A stretch of DNA of 64,000 nt from Torreya grandis (GCA_037957365.1 JARHVA010003528.1:782001-846000); one strand, 5' to 3'. Shown: positions 22,900 to 38,803, counted from the stretch's first letter. Notes: generated by a model from the letters alone, not told the origin. Made by a program: numbers and translations.

Positions 22900-24130
22900 C
22901 CAATCTAAATTATATGAAAATTTTTGTTTATCTTGTGGATGATTGGTACAACAAGGTTGTTTGCTTCCTAAATTATAGAGAATGTCTAGCTAATTCAATA
23001 TATAATGAAAAGCATAACATCAAGATGAATTCAAAGGATTATTTCCTTTGGAATAATGGTTTGTACAAAAGAGGAATTGATGGTTTTTTCCTTCACTATG
23101 TAGATAAAGAATAACAATAAAAACTTTTATAGCAGTTTCATGATAAAGCATGTGGAGGCCACTTCTCAGCACAAGTCACATCACACAAAATCTTATGATT
23201 AAGGTATATTTTTCCTACCATTTTCCAAGACACTTTTGATTGAGTTTCCAAGTGTCAAGCATGTCAACACTTTTTGGGACATGTAAATTTTCCAGTATTA
23301 CCATTAAAACTAGTTATAATTAGTGAACCATTCCAGCAGTAGGGCATGGATTTTATTGGCATATTGAATCCATCTTCAAGTGATAGACATTAATATGTTA
23401 TAAATACAATTGATTACTTTATAAAATGGGTATAATCTATTCCTATCAAGCATGCCACTTCAAATGTAGTATGTGATTTCATCAAAAAAACATCACAGTG
23501 AGGTTTGGTTTTCCTCACAAGATAGTCACTGATAATGTAGCCAATTTTTATTTAGTAGAAATAACTAATTTATATTAATAATATAAAATAGACCTTATTC
23601 ATGCTTTAAATCACTATCCTCATGGGAATGGTCAATTTGAGTAAAGCAACAAGAACTTGATGACCATCATTCACAAGCTGGTGGACAATAATCAATGTAT
23701 GTGGCACAAAAATCTATTTGATGCATTATGGGCTGATAGAACAACTATAAATAAAACCATAGGTGTGCCTCATTTTTATATTTTATATGGAATGAATATT
23801 GAGATACCAATCACCATCAACTTACCTAATTTGAAATTCTCTAAATCTATTGAAGATGCAACTTATCAAGATTCACTTGATAAGAGGATTATGTTCCTCA
23901 ATAAGATATAAGAGGTTAGTATACAAGTTGATGATCAACTGGATGATCATGAAATGAAAATGAATAATATATTTGATAAGAAGGCTTTAGATATATAGTT
24001 TGAATTTGGTAACCTATTCCTTTTGTGGGATAAGTAGAATGAATAAAAAGGGAAGCATGGCAAGTTTGACTCCCTATGGAAAGGGATTTTCACTATAAAG
24101 AGCATTACTAGAAGAGATAGTTTCATCTAA
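22900..24130 (+). pseudogene. Integrase of element B
   Basis: The pre-integrase part is open at 22914-23114 (VDDWYNKVVCFLNYRECLA, DYFLWNNGLYKRGIDGFFL). The zinc region follows with HDKACGGHFSA and CQACQH (near 23260). The core shows MDFIGILNPSSS, NTIDYFIKWV (first Asp) and HYPHGNGQFE-SNKN (third acidic position). The open segment 23657-23911 covers the end of the core (MWHKNLFDALWADRTT). The C-terminal part ends with KHGKFDSLWKGIFTI and YNGYHLNI near 24190. Multiple stops and a frameshift near 23490-23580 inactivate it. Confidence 0.8.
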
Positions 24131-25142
24131 TATTATTGGGATGGAAGTGAAATATCGATGCCTTACAATGGGTATCACTTGAATATATAAAATAATTGAG
24201 TAGTGGGGTAACACTTGAATGTACATAAATAAGTCCTCAATCTTTCTTTTGTTCAGTTATCTTTTTATTTTTCTATTTGTTTGTTTATTTTGGTAGTCTT
24301 TCACGATTGAGTTTTTTAATGAATCAATACCCAATAGACAAGAATAAAAACTAAATATAATGGTATTTCATTCTAATTTATTTCTTTATGATAGAAATAA
24401 AAATGTCACCAATCAGAGCTAATAGGTGTCATCCAAAATTTCACATAGAATTTTGGGATACCCCTATTTATTTTTTGTCTTTTGTCTTTTGTGAGTCATT
24501 TATTCTTGTTAAAACCAATCCTCTTAATAAAAATTATTATTTAGTTTTTTTCATTATGGTTTCTTTCATTCCCAATTGATTTGAATTGATCTATAAGGTT
24601 GAAAACATCTGCCTAAAACCATCACTAACAAATTATTTACTCATCTTTCCCATAAGATCAAAAAGCTAAGTATATGATCTCATTTCTAGGCTTAGGTTCT
24701 CTGAGTTAATTTACTTAATTAGTCATCACAAACTTGAGTTGTACCATCTAGTGTAAACCAAAATCAACAAATAACTTTACTTCTCATTGGAATCCAAGTA
24801 AAGTAGGTTCGTAAGCCTATAGAACATTACCTAAAGTAAATCAAGTTTTTGAAATAATTCACTTCCCCAAAGCCACAAGTAGAAGTAATGAAGGTTTACA
24901 AACCTAAAGTACTCACCATTCAAGACCAAGTTGGGTTTGTGAAGTTACTTAACTTCAAATGCTAAATTAAGAAAAGTAGTTAGTAAAACCTGATAAAATC
25001 CAAGAGTTTACATGGAAACTTCCCATGTGTATCCAACATATCATTAATTCATTGGAAAATATAAATAGCAAGTAATTTCACCTCATTTCCCACCTGATAT
25101 TTGAGTTCTTTGACTAAGCTGCCACCCCTACGAACTTTAAGC
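24131..25142 (+). other. Element B 3' untranslated region and start of 3' LTR
   Basis: No coding is visible apart from a short open frame at 24388-24579. The true start of the 3' LTR lies somewhere here, but its counterpart is off the left edge of the window, so it cannot be set by comparison. GTAGTGGGGT at about 24205 is a weak polypurine-tract candidate. Confidence 0.4.
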
Positions 25143-28100
25143 TACACTTTTCAAGCTTTTATAGTGATTTTGGATCAGACTCTTTACAACTCATTTGAAT
25201 TTAAGGTATTTATATCATTTTAATTTAATTTTCATTCCTCCATCTTGAATGTTTTCTTCTCATGTTTCTCTAGTAGTTTCTCATTCACCATCATGAATGT
25301 ATATCTATTTTTGCTTATTTTTATTAGTTTTATTTTTCAAATTTTACTTGTTTATATGTTGTAAAAACCCTATAATAATTTTCATAAGCATTTATCATGT
25401 AAAATCCTCCAAAAAAATTTAAAAGTTAAATCTTCCCATAGAAAACCTAATAGATAACCTAGCATTTCCCACTTGAGTTTCCTAGAACTACCTACCTAGA
25501 CTCTTGAATCCAATTTATTTGCCCTAAGAAACTTAAGACTCCTAAAATATCCTACCAACTTAGACTTCCCATTAATTTATACTCACTTGGAGTCTTAACC
25601 TTAAGATACTACCTTTAAGAACCCTAAAAATATCAAGTACCCTACCTACCTAGAGTTGTGATTGATTATTTATTTTACTTTGGGTTTTCAAACCATAGTT
25701 ACTTGCCATAACAAATATGAAGTCACAAGCCTTGATAAACCCATTAAAATACCCTAGGAAAACCCATAATCCTCATTACTAGTTACTTACTCAGGTTTTC
25801 TAATCCAATTTACTTATCCTAACAAACCCAAAGTAGTTTCCTTCAATAAACCCATATTCCTCATGATTCATTGCTTACTTAGAATCATGAACCCAAGTTG
25901 CTAGCTAAGAGAAACCCAAATTTACCTATGCCTTTTTCTTATTACTTACATAAATTCTTGAATGCTTAAGACTTGTAAATCATTTAGAAAGATTTGGGAT
26001 TGTGATACCCTATTGCTTACTATGAGTTACTTGGGGTTTTTAAGGCTTTCTGACTGTTTGAAATATAAAGCTTGCTTAGAAGCATTGTTTGAAACAACAA
26101 CTTGAATCATTTCTTTAACCTCTCTAAACTAGTAGGAGTAGTCACTAAGTGTTATAGGGTACTTGTTAATTTTTTTTAGAGTTAACTAAAATAAATGTTA
26201 GGGTTAGAAGGATCAGAGGAAGAAATAGTTAGAGTATAAGTACAAGAAATAACAACTTTAATTGAAGAATTACCTGAGTTAGCACTTGAATAATTCTCTA
26301 GGCAAAGGAAGAAGAATAAAAAAAATAAAGAGAGTCAAGTTACAAGAACTAAATATGAAGTATAAGTATAAAGGGTACCTTATTGAATCTTGTATCACTT
26401 ACAAGTTAACTAAAATGAGTGATACATATATGGGACATGTGTCTATGACTGAGTTGTTGGGGAGATCTAAATTTGTACCCAACACTCCACTCATGAAAGC
26501 AATGGCAAATAGTGGGATCCTACAAGCTAAAAAATTCACAAGTTATGCATAGCTTCTTGAGTTTATCCTAGCATGTGCTAAGTACTATGACTCCCTCACT
26601 AGGATAATCAAAGATATTTATGGTTATATATTAATAAGGATAGATGTTCAATATTTAACTATTGTTTGAATATCCCAAAGACATATAAAATCCTAGATGT
26701 AAAAATGGTAAAAAGATAAGAGATAATGGGAGAGTAAGATAGCAGAGTGCATTAAAATAATAAAAACAAACTACTTGAAGAAAGTAAAATAAGCTTAAAT
26801 ATTTCCAAAGAAGATATTAAGGTCAAACTTGGTTTAATAAGTAGATGACATTACTCCATTGTTATACAAAATCAAATGGAGAAAAGAATGCGAAGTGCTT
26901 TTTAACTTGGATTTATGCATACATTAGGGCCATTGATGTCAATAGGAGTTTTGAAATGATTGAGTAGGCCAAGATGATAAGTGATGACATGGATCAATAA
27001 TTAGATAATTTATAACAAAATTTTGACTTAAAGATAACATTATACCGAGTATATGATGCAACATCAAATGGAGCCTTTTCTAGGCTAAATACAAAAAGGA
27101 TGCTAGAAACTGAGCCAATATATGAATATTATCCTTGATTGATTTTTTTTGAGTACTAGAAGCATTATAAGATAGTGAATGATGGATTATTGTATGAAAT
27201 CATTTGCAAGTTAAATGTATCTTTCAAACACAAGAGAGTATCAGATGTGGCTTAAAAATAAAATTCATAGTTTGGGTTTATTTTCAATTAGTTCCTCAAT
27301 TTCACATATATCAGAGTTGTTAGTTTCTTATGCACAAAAATCAAATTACCAAGATATCCCAATGAAAAGTGAATTCTTATGGAGTTGTGTAGGAAACTTG
27401 TTGAGTTACATGACTTAGAGTTAAAGGCTCACCATCTTGTTGTTAATTTTTCTAATGTTATTGGTCATTACCACTATCCAAGCATTTACAAGGCCAAGAA
27501 TGTGTAGATAGAGATTTACCACAATTACATTTAGGTATATTTTGAAGCTATAGCCAATTTTGATTATAGAGGCATAACTCAAAATACAATCTCTCTAGAG
27601 TATATGGACATTCCTACACTTGAATATTTTTGGATTGATTGTAGAGATGAGTTTGAAGTAAGGAGAAGAGACAATAATAGATTAATTATGGAACAAATTC
27701 ATTCTTTTTATTTGGTAACAATCCTTGAGGACATGAAAGATGATGGGAAAGTAATTAATGATGCTTATTATATAGTAAGAGGAGATAATGATGCACTTAT
27801 AGATATTATTTTAGGTAAGAACCAAGTTGAAACTATTACATATAGAACTTCAATGGTTCTAGCCATGAATTGCACATGGATCCTTAACAAGGGTTACTAC
27901 ATGAAATAATTTATGAAAAAAATCAGTCAAGTAAGACAAAAGAGGAAAGAAATAGTACAAGGATAAAATAATTAGGGACCCATAAAGAAGTTGAAGTTGA
28001 AGAAAAATGTTCATGACTCCTACTCTATAGTAAAAGATAAGGAACCGATTCAGCTAGCTATCACCAAACCTCCTTTGGTAACTTTTATAGATACTTCTCT

Positions 28101-30914
28101 ACCCACCATTCTTTTTATTATGACTATCACAGATTTATCAATACTTATGCCACCTATAAAGTCTCATGGTATCAAGCCTTCTAATAAACCCATTCAAAAT
28201 GAAAATAATGTTCCTCCTCCTCCTCCATATTATCCACCTAATTCTCCACCTTCACCTCCTTTAGAAGATCAACCCACCATTGAAAAGGATCCAAAATAGG
28301 TAACTACCAAAGAAGTGACCCCATCTTAGGAGGCACCACAAGAAAAGCAAAAAGAAATAGTTGAACCTGAGAAGCAAACTATAGAGGTAGAAAAAGAGTT
28401 GGAAAAGTGAAAAATAGTAGTAGAGGTAGAGATAGAGGTAGATAAATTGAAAGAGAAAACAAAGGAGAGGGAAGCTGAAAAAGAAGTAGAAATAGAAGCA
28501 AAGAAAGTAACATAAAAAGAGGTTGAGAAATAATTTGAAAAGGAGAAAGAAGTAGAGAAAGAAAATATTAACAATCACTTGCCAATGTAGTTTAAGATAC
28601 TCTACATACATAGGAAGATCCTTCTCAAGATCTAATGGTTATTTATAATCAACAATAAATGGTGATTCATTCAGACACCTCCACTAGTGTAGATTTCTCT
28701 TCTTGGTTGGCAAGGCAAACAAATCCTAAGTCTAGAGAAGTAATAAATATGGAAGTGATAGAATTATAATTGTTGAAAATTATTAAACATAAGGGAAAGA
28801 CCCGTAAAATTTCCAAGGTAAATTTAAAATCTATAATTGGGCCTACAAGACAAAAATTTGTAGAGGTATCAGTCCCTCCATAGGGAATACATAAAAGCGT
28901 AGTCATTGAAGGTGACTTAACAAATGTAAATATATCTCTTGGATAAGTTACCATATAGGGATTAAAATAAAATACACATACCTTGAACAACACAAATTTT
29001 CAAAATATTGATGAGGAGAAGGTTTCTAAGGCTAAGATGAAAGAACAAAATTCCAAATTGTGTGAAATAATTGCTAAAGTTGCAAGATATGTTCCACAAC
29101 AATCAATTCTTTCAATATATTCAATTGGTTAGCAAATAATAATTTAGGTAGAGGAAACTAAAGATAAAGCCAAGGCCATTGATTAATAGAGGGAAAAGAT
29201 AGATCAAACTTCCTAGAAACTCTTTCTTGAAGTCTTAGGTATTCATGCTGATATTGTAAATAAATTAGTAGAGATAAAGGTAATAATGAAGGAAATAAAA
29301 AATGAGAATGGAATTTTTGAGTTTATAAAAGAGAGTTTTCAAAGAATAAATACTTTAAGTAAGAAATTTTTGATCGAAGAGAAGAGTGTCCCTAAATTAT
29401 CAATAAAGAAAGTAAAACAAGAAGAATACCTCCTATCTTTTTGCATGTATATTATTGAGGCAATGTGTGAAAAAATGAAGACTTTAAAAGAAAAAGCTCA
29501 CAATGAAAAGGTGAATATGGAAGATTGTCTCTTTGGTATCACTAAAATTTGGTCTGATAAACCTCCAAAGACATCTAAATAATTATATCAATAGTTCAAG
29601 AGATTAATGGGAAAGGTCACAACTTCTTTCATAGCTAAATCTATAAAGGAGTTAATCAAATGTCAACATAAAATTTAGAGGCTTGAACCAAGACTTGAAA
29701 AGATGAAATCTCATAGTAGGAGGTTGGAAAGAGAAATGATAATATTTGAGACTAAAAGGAAATTACTTGCTAAACTAGATGATGTAGCAATACAGTTCAT
29801 GATGTCTCAACTTATCAAATATAGAGAAAAGTATATATTTAAAGTCCATAATGTGGAATAATTATTGTTACTCTTCTTCTCAACAATTTATTCTTTCTTA
29901 TTTCTATGTTATTACATTATATTTTTAAAGTAACTTTTTTATGAGTAATTAATTTAAGTAAAGTCATTTAGTGGAGTTACTTTTCAAAGTATATTACTTT
30001 GTAAAATTTTAAGATTCAAGTAACTTGGCTAAACACCATTACTTGAAGTCATTTTGTAAAAGAAAATTATTTGAGTGAACATTGCCCATCATGAAAAGTA
30101 GTTGTGTTCAATATAATAGTGAGACCAAGAAGTGTTACATGCCACACAAGATAAATTTGAGGAAAATGCCTCTCGCTGGTTTTGAGTTTTTAGTGCAGCA
30201 CATGGGTTTTGAAGGAGTTGTCTCCTATTTGATTTTGACATCTATTTTTGTATAAAGATAAGTGTAGGCTTACATTCATAATGATGGTAATTTTTGGATA
30301 GAAATTGTAACTGAAGCAAGATAATTTAAGAATATAAAACTTTGTGTTTAGATTTTTGAGTTTTTCTTTTATATGAAATTGGTTCAAAGTGAATGAGAAA
30401 GAAGTTTTCTAGGGAACTTTTCATCTCAAGAGATCATTTGGTGCATTTGTGAAGATTAGAATGGAAAATTTTGTGTTATAATTAAATTTTAATGTGAATT
30501 TTAGTCTTTCTTAGTCATTTGCTAAAAATATTATCATATTTTCGATGTTTATTTACTTATATAGATTCAATAAGATCTATAAAACTAATTATTATGAAGT
30601 ACAACTTCTTTCTTCTTGCATATTTTAGTTTTCCATTCTTAATTTCCAAAAAAAAAATTACGAGTTTTTTGAAATATATTTTTATTGTAAAATCACCATG
30701 TTATGGTTCATGAACTTTTTGATTAAAGTAATACCCCAAAAATAAGACAACTTGGACATAATATGTATAATCTATGAATAATTGAGAGATATGAATAATT
30801 AAAACTAAATAAACATAATCATATGGGAGATTCATCATTAAATGAAGTGGATTTAATTCCATGAATACCTAGGTACTTTTGATAGGTTTCAAAATATCTA
30901 AGCAATAAATACTA
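25143..30914 (+). repeat. 3' LTR of element B (minimum extent)
   Basis: This copy is colinear with 1-247 plus 13917-19303. It includes the un-interrupted version of the element A insertion site, which reads CATTTATCATG near 25390. It ends around 30914 (AATACTA), where similarity to the end of the 5' LTR (AGTTTA at 19303) stops and element C begins. The real start is upstream of 25143. Confidence 0.85.
26354..29861 (+). pseudogene. LTR-embedded accessory ORF of element B, 3' copy
   Basis: This is the second copy of the ORF at 14880-18246. Met at 26354 (MKYKYKGYLIES) is followed by MSDTYMGHVSMTELLGRSK and YYDSLTRIIKD. The middle domain is open at 27604-27909 (EFEVRRRDNNRLIMEQIHSF, AYYIVRGDNDALIDIIL, MVLAMNCTWILNKGYYMK). 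A Pro-rich linker at 28150-28290 (PPPPPYYPPNSPPSPP) leads into a Glu/Lys coiled coil (28330-28560). The C-terminal helical part is open at 29286-29582 (ESFQRINTLSKKFLIEEK, MEDCLFGITKIWSDKPPK). It ends LIKCQHK...KVHNVE-stop, as in the other copy. This copy keeps longer open segments. Function unknown; the pattern of globular head, Pro-rich hinge and coiled coil suggests a structural or DNA-associated role, which is inference. Confidence 0.7.
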
Positions 30915-30999
30915 TATGGTTTCTCAATATTAGGATGATAAGGTATGGCCTTTGTTGGTACACTATTCATTTTAGGATTGGGAGGCATAGGGTTAAAAT

Positions 31000-33440
31000 T
31001 TGGCTCATTATTGTAAGAAGGTGAAGGGACTTAAAGGGTAACTCATGAGCATCTAGTTATGATTGCAAAATTTTGAACCTGTATGAAATTATGATAATTA
31101 AAATAATTGGGTAATGATTTATAAATAGTAACCTAAAAAAACCAAAGCATAATATAATTTATCAAACTTGGTACAACTTTACTTGAAGAAGAGGGAAATA
31201 ACCCTAAAATAGAGGGACTAATGCTTTGATAAGATTTGGATGGTACACATGTTCTAACTATAATGGTGGTAATGTGATTACTATAAATACACCCCATGGA
31301 GTTATTATAATCATATGGCATGGTATTATAAGCCAAGTTAATATCTTGGGTATCATGATCCTAATTATGATTATGTTGATTCTATGTTTTGACCTTATCC
31401 TTGTTGACATTAGCCCTATCCTTGGTTCTTATTATTTCATCATTTTTTTTATTGTGTTTTAGAAATGGGTATTTTTAAATGCCCATGTCTTGATTGGTTT
31501 TTTGTGTTGCTTATTTTACTTCAATTTTCCCACTCTCAATTAGGTCTTCAATAACATGCCTTAGTTTTACACATCAATAAATGGCATGGTCGATAACATG
31601 ATGAAAATTTTAGAACTCATTTTCATGATACCAATCAGGTTTGGTTTGATCCTTAGGAAATGGTTTTAGTATAGGCCATATGATCAAATTATCTACCACT
31701 AGCTTCTAGAATACTATCTGACTAGGTTATCCTAACTTACTGAATGGTTTATATTTGTTGAATCTTCTATATGGAGTATCTCTCCACAAAGTGGGTGGTG
31801 GATTAGGTTGTGCATTTTGAACCAATAGATATTTCACTATTTATACATGTTGTGACTTAGTTACTCTATTATCCACCATGTTCTTTTTCTTATTAAAATA
31901 TTTAGGTTTAACTGTAGTAGTATCTTGAACATGTGTTTGATTATGATTGGATGTTTGAGCCGATAGGTAAATTTTCACTAGGCCCTTGGTGATAAGTGAT
32001 TTCTCAATCTACACACCTTTATAAATGATTTATTCAAAAAATTTGGCATAAGAAGGTCTCAAATTATGGGCCACCTCAAGGTGTAAGCTATGTGCAAAGA
32101 TGTTAGCTAACTACCTGTCTAAAAACTTATGTTAAAAAGGACTAGCTAATGTTATCCACCATTGTAGTTATGCCATGAATCCTTTTCCATATCTTTGCCT
32201 TGCTTTGTATAAGTCAACCACAATTAACTCATGCTCAATGTTATAAGAGAAGTGGTTAAATTTTTTTCTAATATATCATTGAAATTTGTCACCGATCTTT
32301 TAGGTAGTTTTAGGAGCCAATTTAATGCTTGTCCATCTAATATACATGAAAATAAGTGTAACAAATAAATAATGCTACCTCTTGGCATAACATGAATAAG
32401 GCTTGAATAAGTTATCTAGAGTCACCTTTCCCTTTTTATTTATCAAACTTTGTTACCTCAAAATGAGGTGGGAATGGTACTTGAAGAATGCTCAAATAAA
32501 ATGGATAAGGACATACCCTATTAAACTTGCATTTCTTGATTTGGTTACCTATTTCAAGCCTCATGACTATTTCATTAATTGAATTCTAATCTTCAATACT
32601 TTTTATGTTTTTTGGTGGAATGTAGTTTTTTTGGGTAGGAATGTACCCCCTTGTGTGATCTTATTAGGGATAAGAACTCTTTTCCCAAAATTTGGATTTT
32701 GTTTTGTCCTTGGATGTGAATAAGTTTAACATTTTTGGTTTAAAAGGTTTTATTACCAATCACTATATGATTGATACTAATTCAAAAGAATATATTGTTA
32801 TGAACTACAAGAAATATATTAGTTTGTGGTACTTGTTGTTAGTTTACTAAAGATCATTATCATTGCTAGTTTATGAGGGAAATTATTAGGTTTGAGAGGA
32901 AATCGATAAAAAAAAATTTCTTAAATACCCCAAATCTATGATGAGTATTTATAAATGTGTTATTAGGACTAAGAAGAAGTCTCCTTATGGTTACAGAAAG
33001 TATGCTCTATATAAAGTGGAACTTGATGTAAAGTATATATGGGTTTATTATATTCAAGAAAAGCTATAAGGTCCACATTAGATGTAGGATAAGCTAAGGA
33101 TTGTTACTTTTGGTCTAATATTTGTACTTTCTCTACAAAATTAGTATTATTGATTGAAGTCTTAGTTAAAGAATCTATTAAGTCTATGATGATTTGATCA
33201 AAATACCATTGAATAATTTGTTGGATTTTTGTCACAAGATATTAATTAGTTGGGGAGGAATCTACAAGTGATTCTTTCCCCTTGCTAGTAGAAGTAACAT
33301 TTGGTTTTATGATATGAGTATGAGGTTGATATAGAGATTTATCCTCTGATATAAAAATTATATGTAATTACTCTTTTGGAAAATTAGGTAGAAGTCTAGC
33401 TCTTGATTCTATCAACATTAGGAGAGATTCATCTTTATCT
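31000..33440 (-). pseudogene. Gag of element C
   Basis: On the minus strand the frame starts near 33440-33418 (DEDKDESLLMLIES). It passes through a leader-like charged region and reaches the capsid core near 32300-32130 with YNIEHELIVVDLYKARQRYGK and F-A-LQWWITLAS. This is the Ogre/Tat gag pattern EL(T)V-DL-(K)Q. Near 31610-31520 it shows AIYQCVKLRHVIEDLIESG-like sequence (stop at one codon), corresponding to the conserved CxxLKHxIQDLIDxG tail of Tat gag. The zinc ligands there are mostly lost. Multiple stops are present. The reading frame ends at the B insertion near 30914. Confidence 0.75.
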
Positions 33441-33504
33441 TCTATAGGTTAGTGTTAAAAGTAACCATGGTAGGATCCTACCATATTTGGGATGTTATAA
33501 AACA

Positions 33505-33520
33505 TTATGGAGTGACATTC
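33505..33520 (-). other. Possible decayed primer binding site of element C
   Basis: The minus strand reads TGTCACTCCATAATG, which can be aligned to the tRNA-Arg(ACG) site TGGCGACTCCACTGG with one gap and several changes. Its position just upstream of gag fits. The match is weak and could be chance. Confidence 0.25.
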
Positions 33521-33525
33521 CCCAT

Positions 33526-35170
33526 CATAAAAATTCTCCTTCTTTTAATTAGGGCCATAATAGACCCCTCTATGAATATATTTTTACATGTTTGAAAACT
33601 ATTTTCTATATTTGTGAAGTGTTTTGAATTTTTGGTTTATAAACATTAAAAAGGTCTTTGGATTATTTGGTAAAAAAATAAAAGTTGGATTTGATTATAT
33701 AATAAAAAAGGAATGGTATGATGCCACATTATTAGAATAAATAAGTCTTGAGAACAATCAACCTTGGTTGGTCAAAATCCACAATTTAAAAGAAGGTAAA
33801 ATAATCTTGGATCTTAGTGTGCAGGATAACACAATAAAACCTAATTTTTAATTATTTTAATATCCTAAATATATGATCATGACCATGGTGGGCCATGATT
33901 AAAAAATTATAATAAGACTTGAGCAATCAAAAAACTTAGGATGTGAACTAAGATAATAAATCCTAAGTATAAAACCAAAAATAAATGAGCAACACAATAA
34001 TACCCCATAGAAAATAAAGTTGAATGGTCAAATAAATTAGATCATGAGTGAATGTAAGATAACCTAAGTTGAAACAAGAATATAATGATTCATGTCTAGA
34101 TAAATGATTTCAAACCAAACAAAAAATTTCACCCAAGTTACTCAAGCCAAGCACAAAAGGTGAATTGGTTAAGCCCAAGTTGTAGGCAAGACTTTAGCAT
34201 AGACCAATCATGTTTTGGGTTAGAAATTAGAAAGATAAAATTTTGAATTTGTAATAAATGAACTTATATTTTCAAGTGATAAATATTATAGACCCAAATT
34301 AACATCTTAACGACACTTTTGTGAAACACAAAAACAAATGGTTTGATTTGTTTTTTGAACAAGGCTAAAATGTTTTGAATTAATTTGACCAATGTAATGC
34401 CTCTTTGTTCAAAATATGGTGTATTATCATGTGTTTTGTTTTGGACATGTTTTATCACACTCATCTAAATAGCTTTTAGATTCACCAATAATGCAAATAA
34501 ATAAGAATAAGAAAACACCGAACTGTATGTCTTATCCTATAAACTGACAAGGTGGTTCTATACCATTGGATTTCATTAGTATACTCCTTGAGAGGAAATA
34601 AGTTGTTAATATAATAAATTTAGATACACATGAAAATTAGGGTTATGAGATTAATTCCTAGGTCAACATTTCCATAAATAACCCATGGGGAGAAAATGAA
34701 CTCCTACCCATAAGACAAGATGTGGGAAATAAATATAAAAGGAATTTAAATGTCATTTTGGGATCACCCAAGGCACTCAAATCTTGGGGAGTTCCTTTGA
34801 GAAATTATTTCTCTATTTGGACTAAGTGATAAAAGTATTAAGTGAATCACTTTTAGTTACCTAAGTTCCCTAAAAGGGATAGAGGAGAACATATGTGCTA
34901 AGCTTGGTTTGCAATACAAAAAAAAAACAAATAATAAATAATAAAATAAAAATAAAACCTCTTAAGGGCACTTAGTCTAGGATTTATGTTCATTTTAAAT
35001 CACTAAATGAAGTTTGAAATGACATTTTCCTTTATTATTGTAAAAATTAAACTAGTAATGTGTCTCAATCCTACAAAATAGAGTGTTAGTAATAAAGAAA
35101 GGGCATGGGATAACAAAATGAATTTGAAACTTATTATTTTTAACTATTTGGATTATTGACACATGGCAAT
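33526..35170. other. Non-coding stretch, probably 5' LTR of element C
   Basis: This is AT-rich sequence with no sustained open frame. The only open segment (34264-34464, minus) is short and has no recognisable motif. By position it would be the 5' LTR of C, but that is inference. Confidence 0.4.
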
Positions 35171-35540
35171 CTGATCATTCTATAGATTGATCTCACTATT
35201 CCACAAGGTGACCTCACTATTTGATAGAGTGATATTGTCATTCTATAGGGTGATACCACTATTTCATAAATCAATCCTATTATAATGTTGGTTCAAAATG
35301 ATCACTCTAATGATTAGATGAATCCACCATTCCATAGGTTGATATCATTAATACATAGGTCAATATCATTGACCTATAAAAACACACATTAAACAAAAAA
35401 TAACAACAATCAATCTCATAATTTGTATGTGCAACCTCAATGTTACTTAAGGTGATCTTTCCATTCCATAGGACAATCTCACTGATGTTCAAGATGACCT
35501 TATCATTCATAGGGTGATCTCTCCATTTGGCTTTGAAGAC
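35171..35540. repeat. Degenerate 21-bp minisatellite
   Basis: Head-to-tail units of exactly 21 bp, for example 35188-35208, 35209-35229, 35230-35250 and 35251-35271, share the pattern TGATCTCACTATTCCATAGGG with differences. The phase is found again at about 35300-35380 and 35450-35530, separated by diverged units. Each unit carries a TGAT/TGAC start and a CATTC-ATAGGG core. Confidence 0.8.
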
Positions 35541-38345
<2,805 letters not shown>

Positions 38346-38803
38346 AAAGTTAAAGTGGTTTATGTATAGAACTAAGAAGAGTGTGTAGTAAGTCTATTTA
38401 GGTACTAAACTCATTATATATCTTATTTAGTTTTTTATTTTACATAGACAAAAATTTTCATATCAAAATTTTAAAATATTGTTATTTAAACAATAAATAA
38501 TATTTATTTGATTACAATTATAATACATTAGGTGTGAAGTGCATCTATTACAAGTTGGGTGAGTTTAGGCTAGGGAGTTTGGAATCCATTCCTTTAAACC
38601 CCTCATTCTCATCAACATCAATTGGAATTAGATAAATGTTACATATTGTTTGGTTTTGTGTGTGTGAGACTCTAATAGAGTAATTTGTAGGTTTTGAAAG
38701 AGTCATACATTTTTATTACTAATTTTTTGAGGAATATAAATGTCAGATAGAGTATAACCTCATGCAAGAGGGGGAAGGGAACCAAGTCTTATAAAATTAG
38801 AAA

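Larger units (their letters stand above)
1..30914 (+). mobile_element. Element B: long-LTR Tat/Ogre-like retrotransposon, interrupted by A
   Basis: This plus-strand element starts before the window. Its 5' LTR is split by element A (1-247 and 13917-19303). A tRNA-Arg primer site follows at 19304. The internal region carries gag, protease, RT, RNase H/connection and integrase (19.9-24.1 kb), and the 3' LTR ends near 30914. Colinear similarity between 1-247 plus 13917-19303 and 25143-30914 defines the LTR pair. Internal coding is heavily eroded, and the LTR pair looks more divergent than that of A, so B is the older of the two. No archaeal-type RNase H was found, and protease runs almost directly into mid-RT, suggesting an internal deletion. 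Confidence 0.85.
30915..33525 (-). mobile_element. Element C: Tat/Ogre-like fragment cut by element B
   Basis: A minus-strand gag lies directly against the end of B's 3' LTR. Because gag should be followed by pol at lower coordinates, the rest of C is expected beyond B's 5' LTR, outside the left edge of the window. Non-coding sequence above 33525 probably belongs to its 5' LTR, but no second LTR is available to prove it. Confidence 0.65.

Noticed and set aside
28261..28611. Minus-strand Phe/Leu/Ser-rich frames that look like membrane proteins
   Set aside because: They are antisense to the Glu/Lys coiled-coil part of the accessory ORF. The same artefact occurs at 16834-17073.
31133..31462. 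Overlapping frames on both strands near 31.3 kb as separate genes
   Set aside because: The minus frame continues the gag tail of element C and the plus frame is its shadow.
35171..35540. 21-bp units as a CRISPR-like array
   Set aside because: Units are contiguous and diverged with no spacers, and the DNA is plant nuclear repeat.
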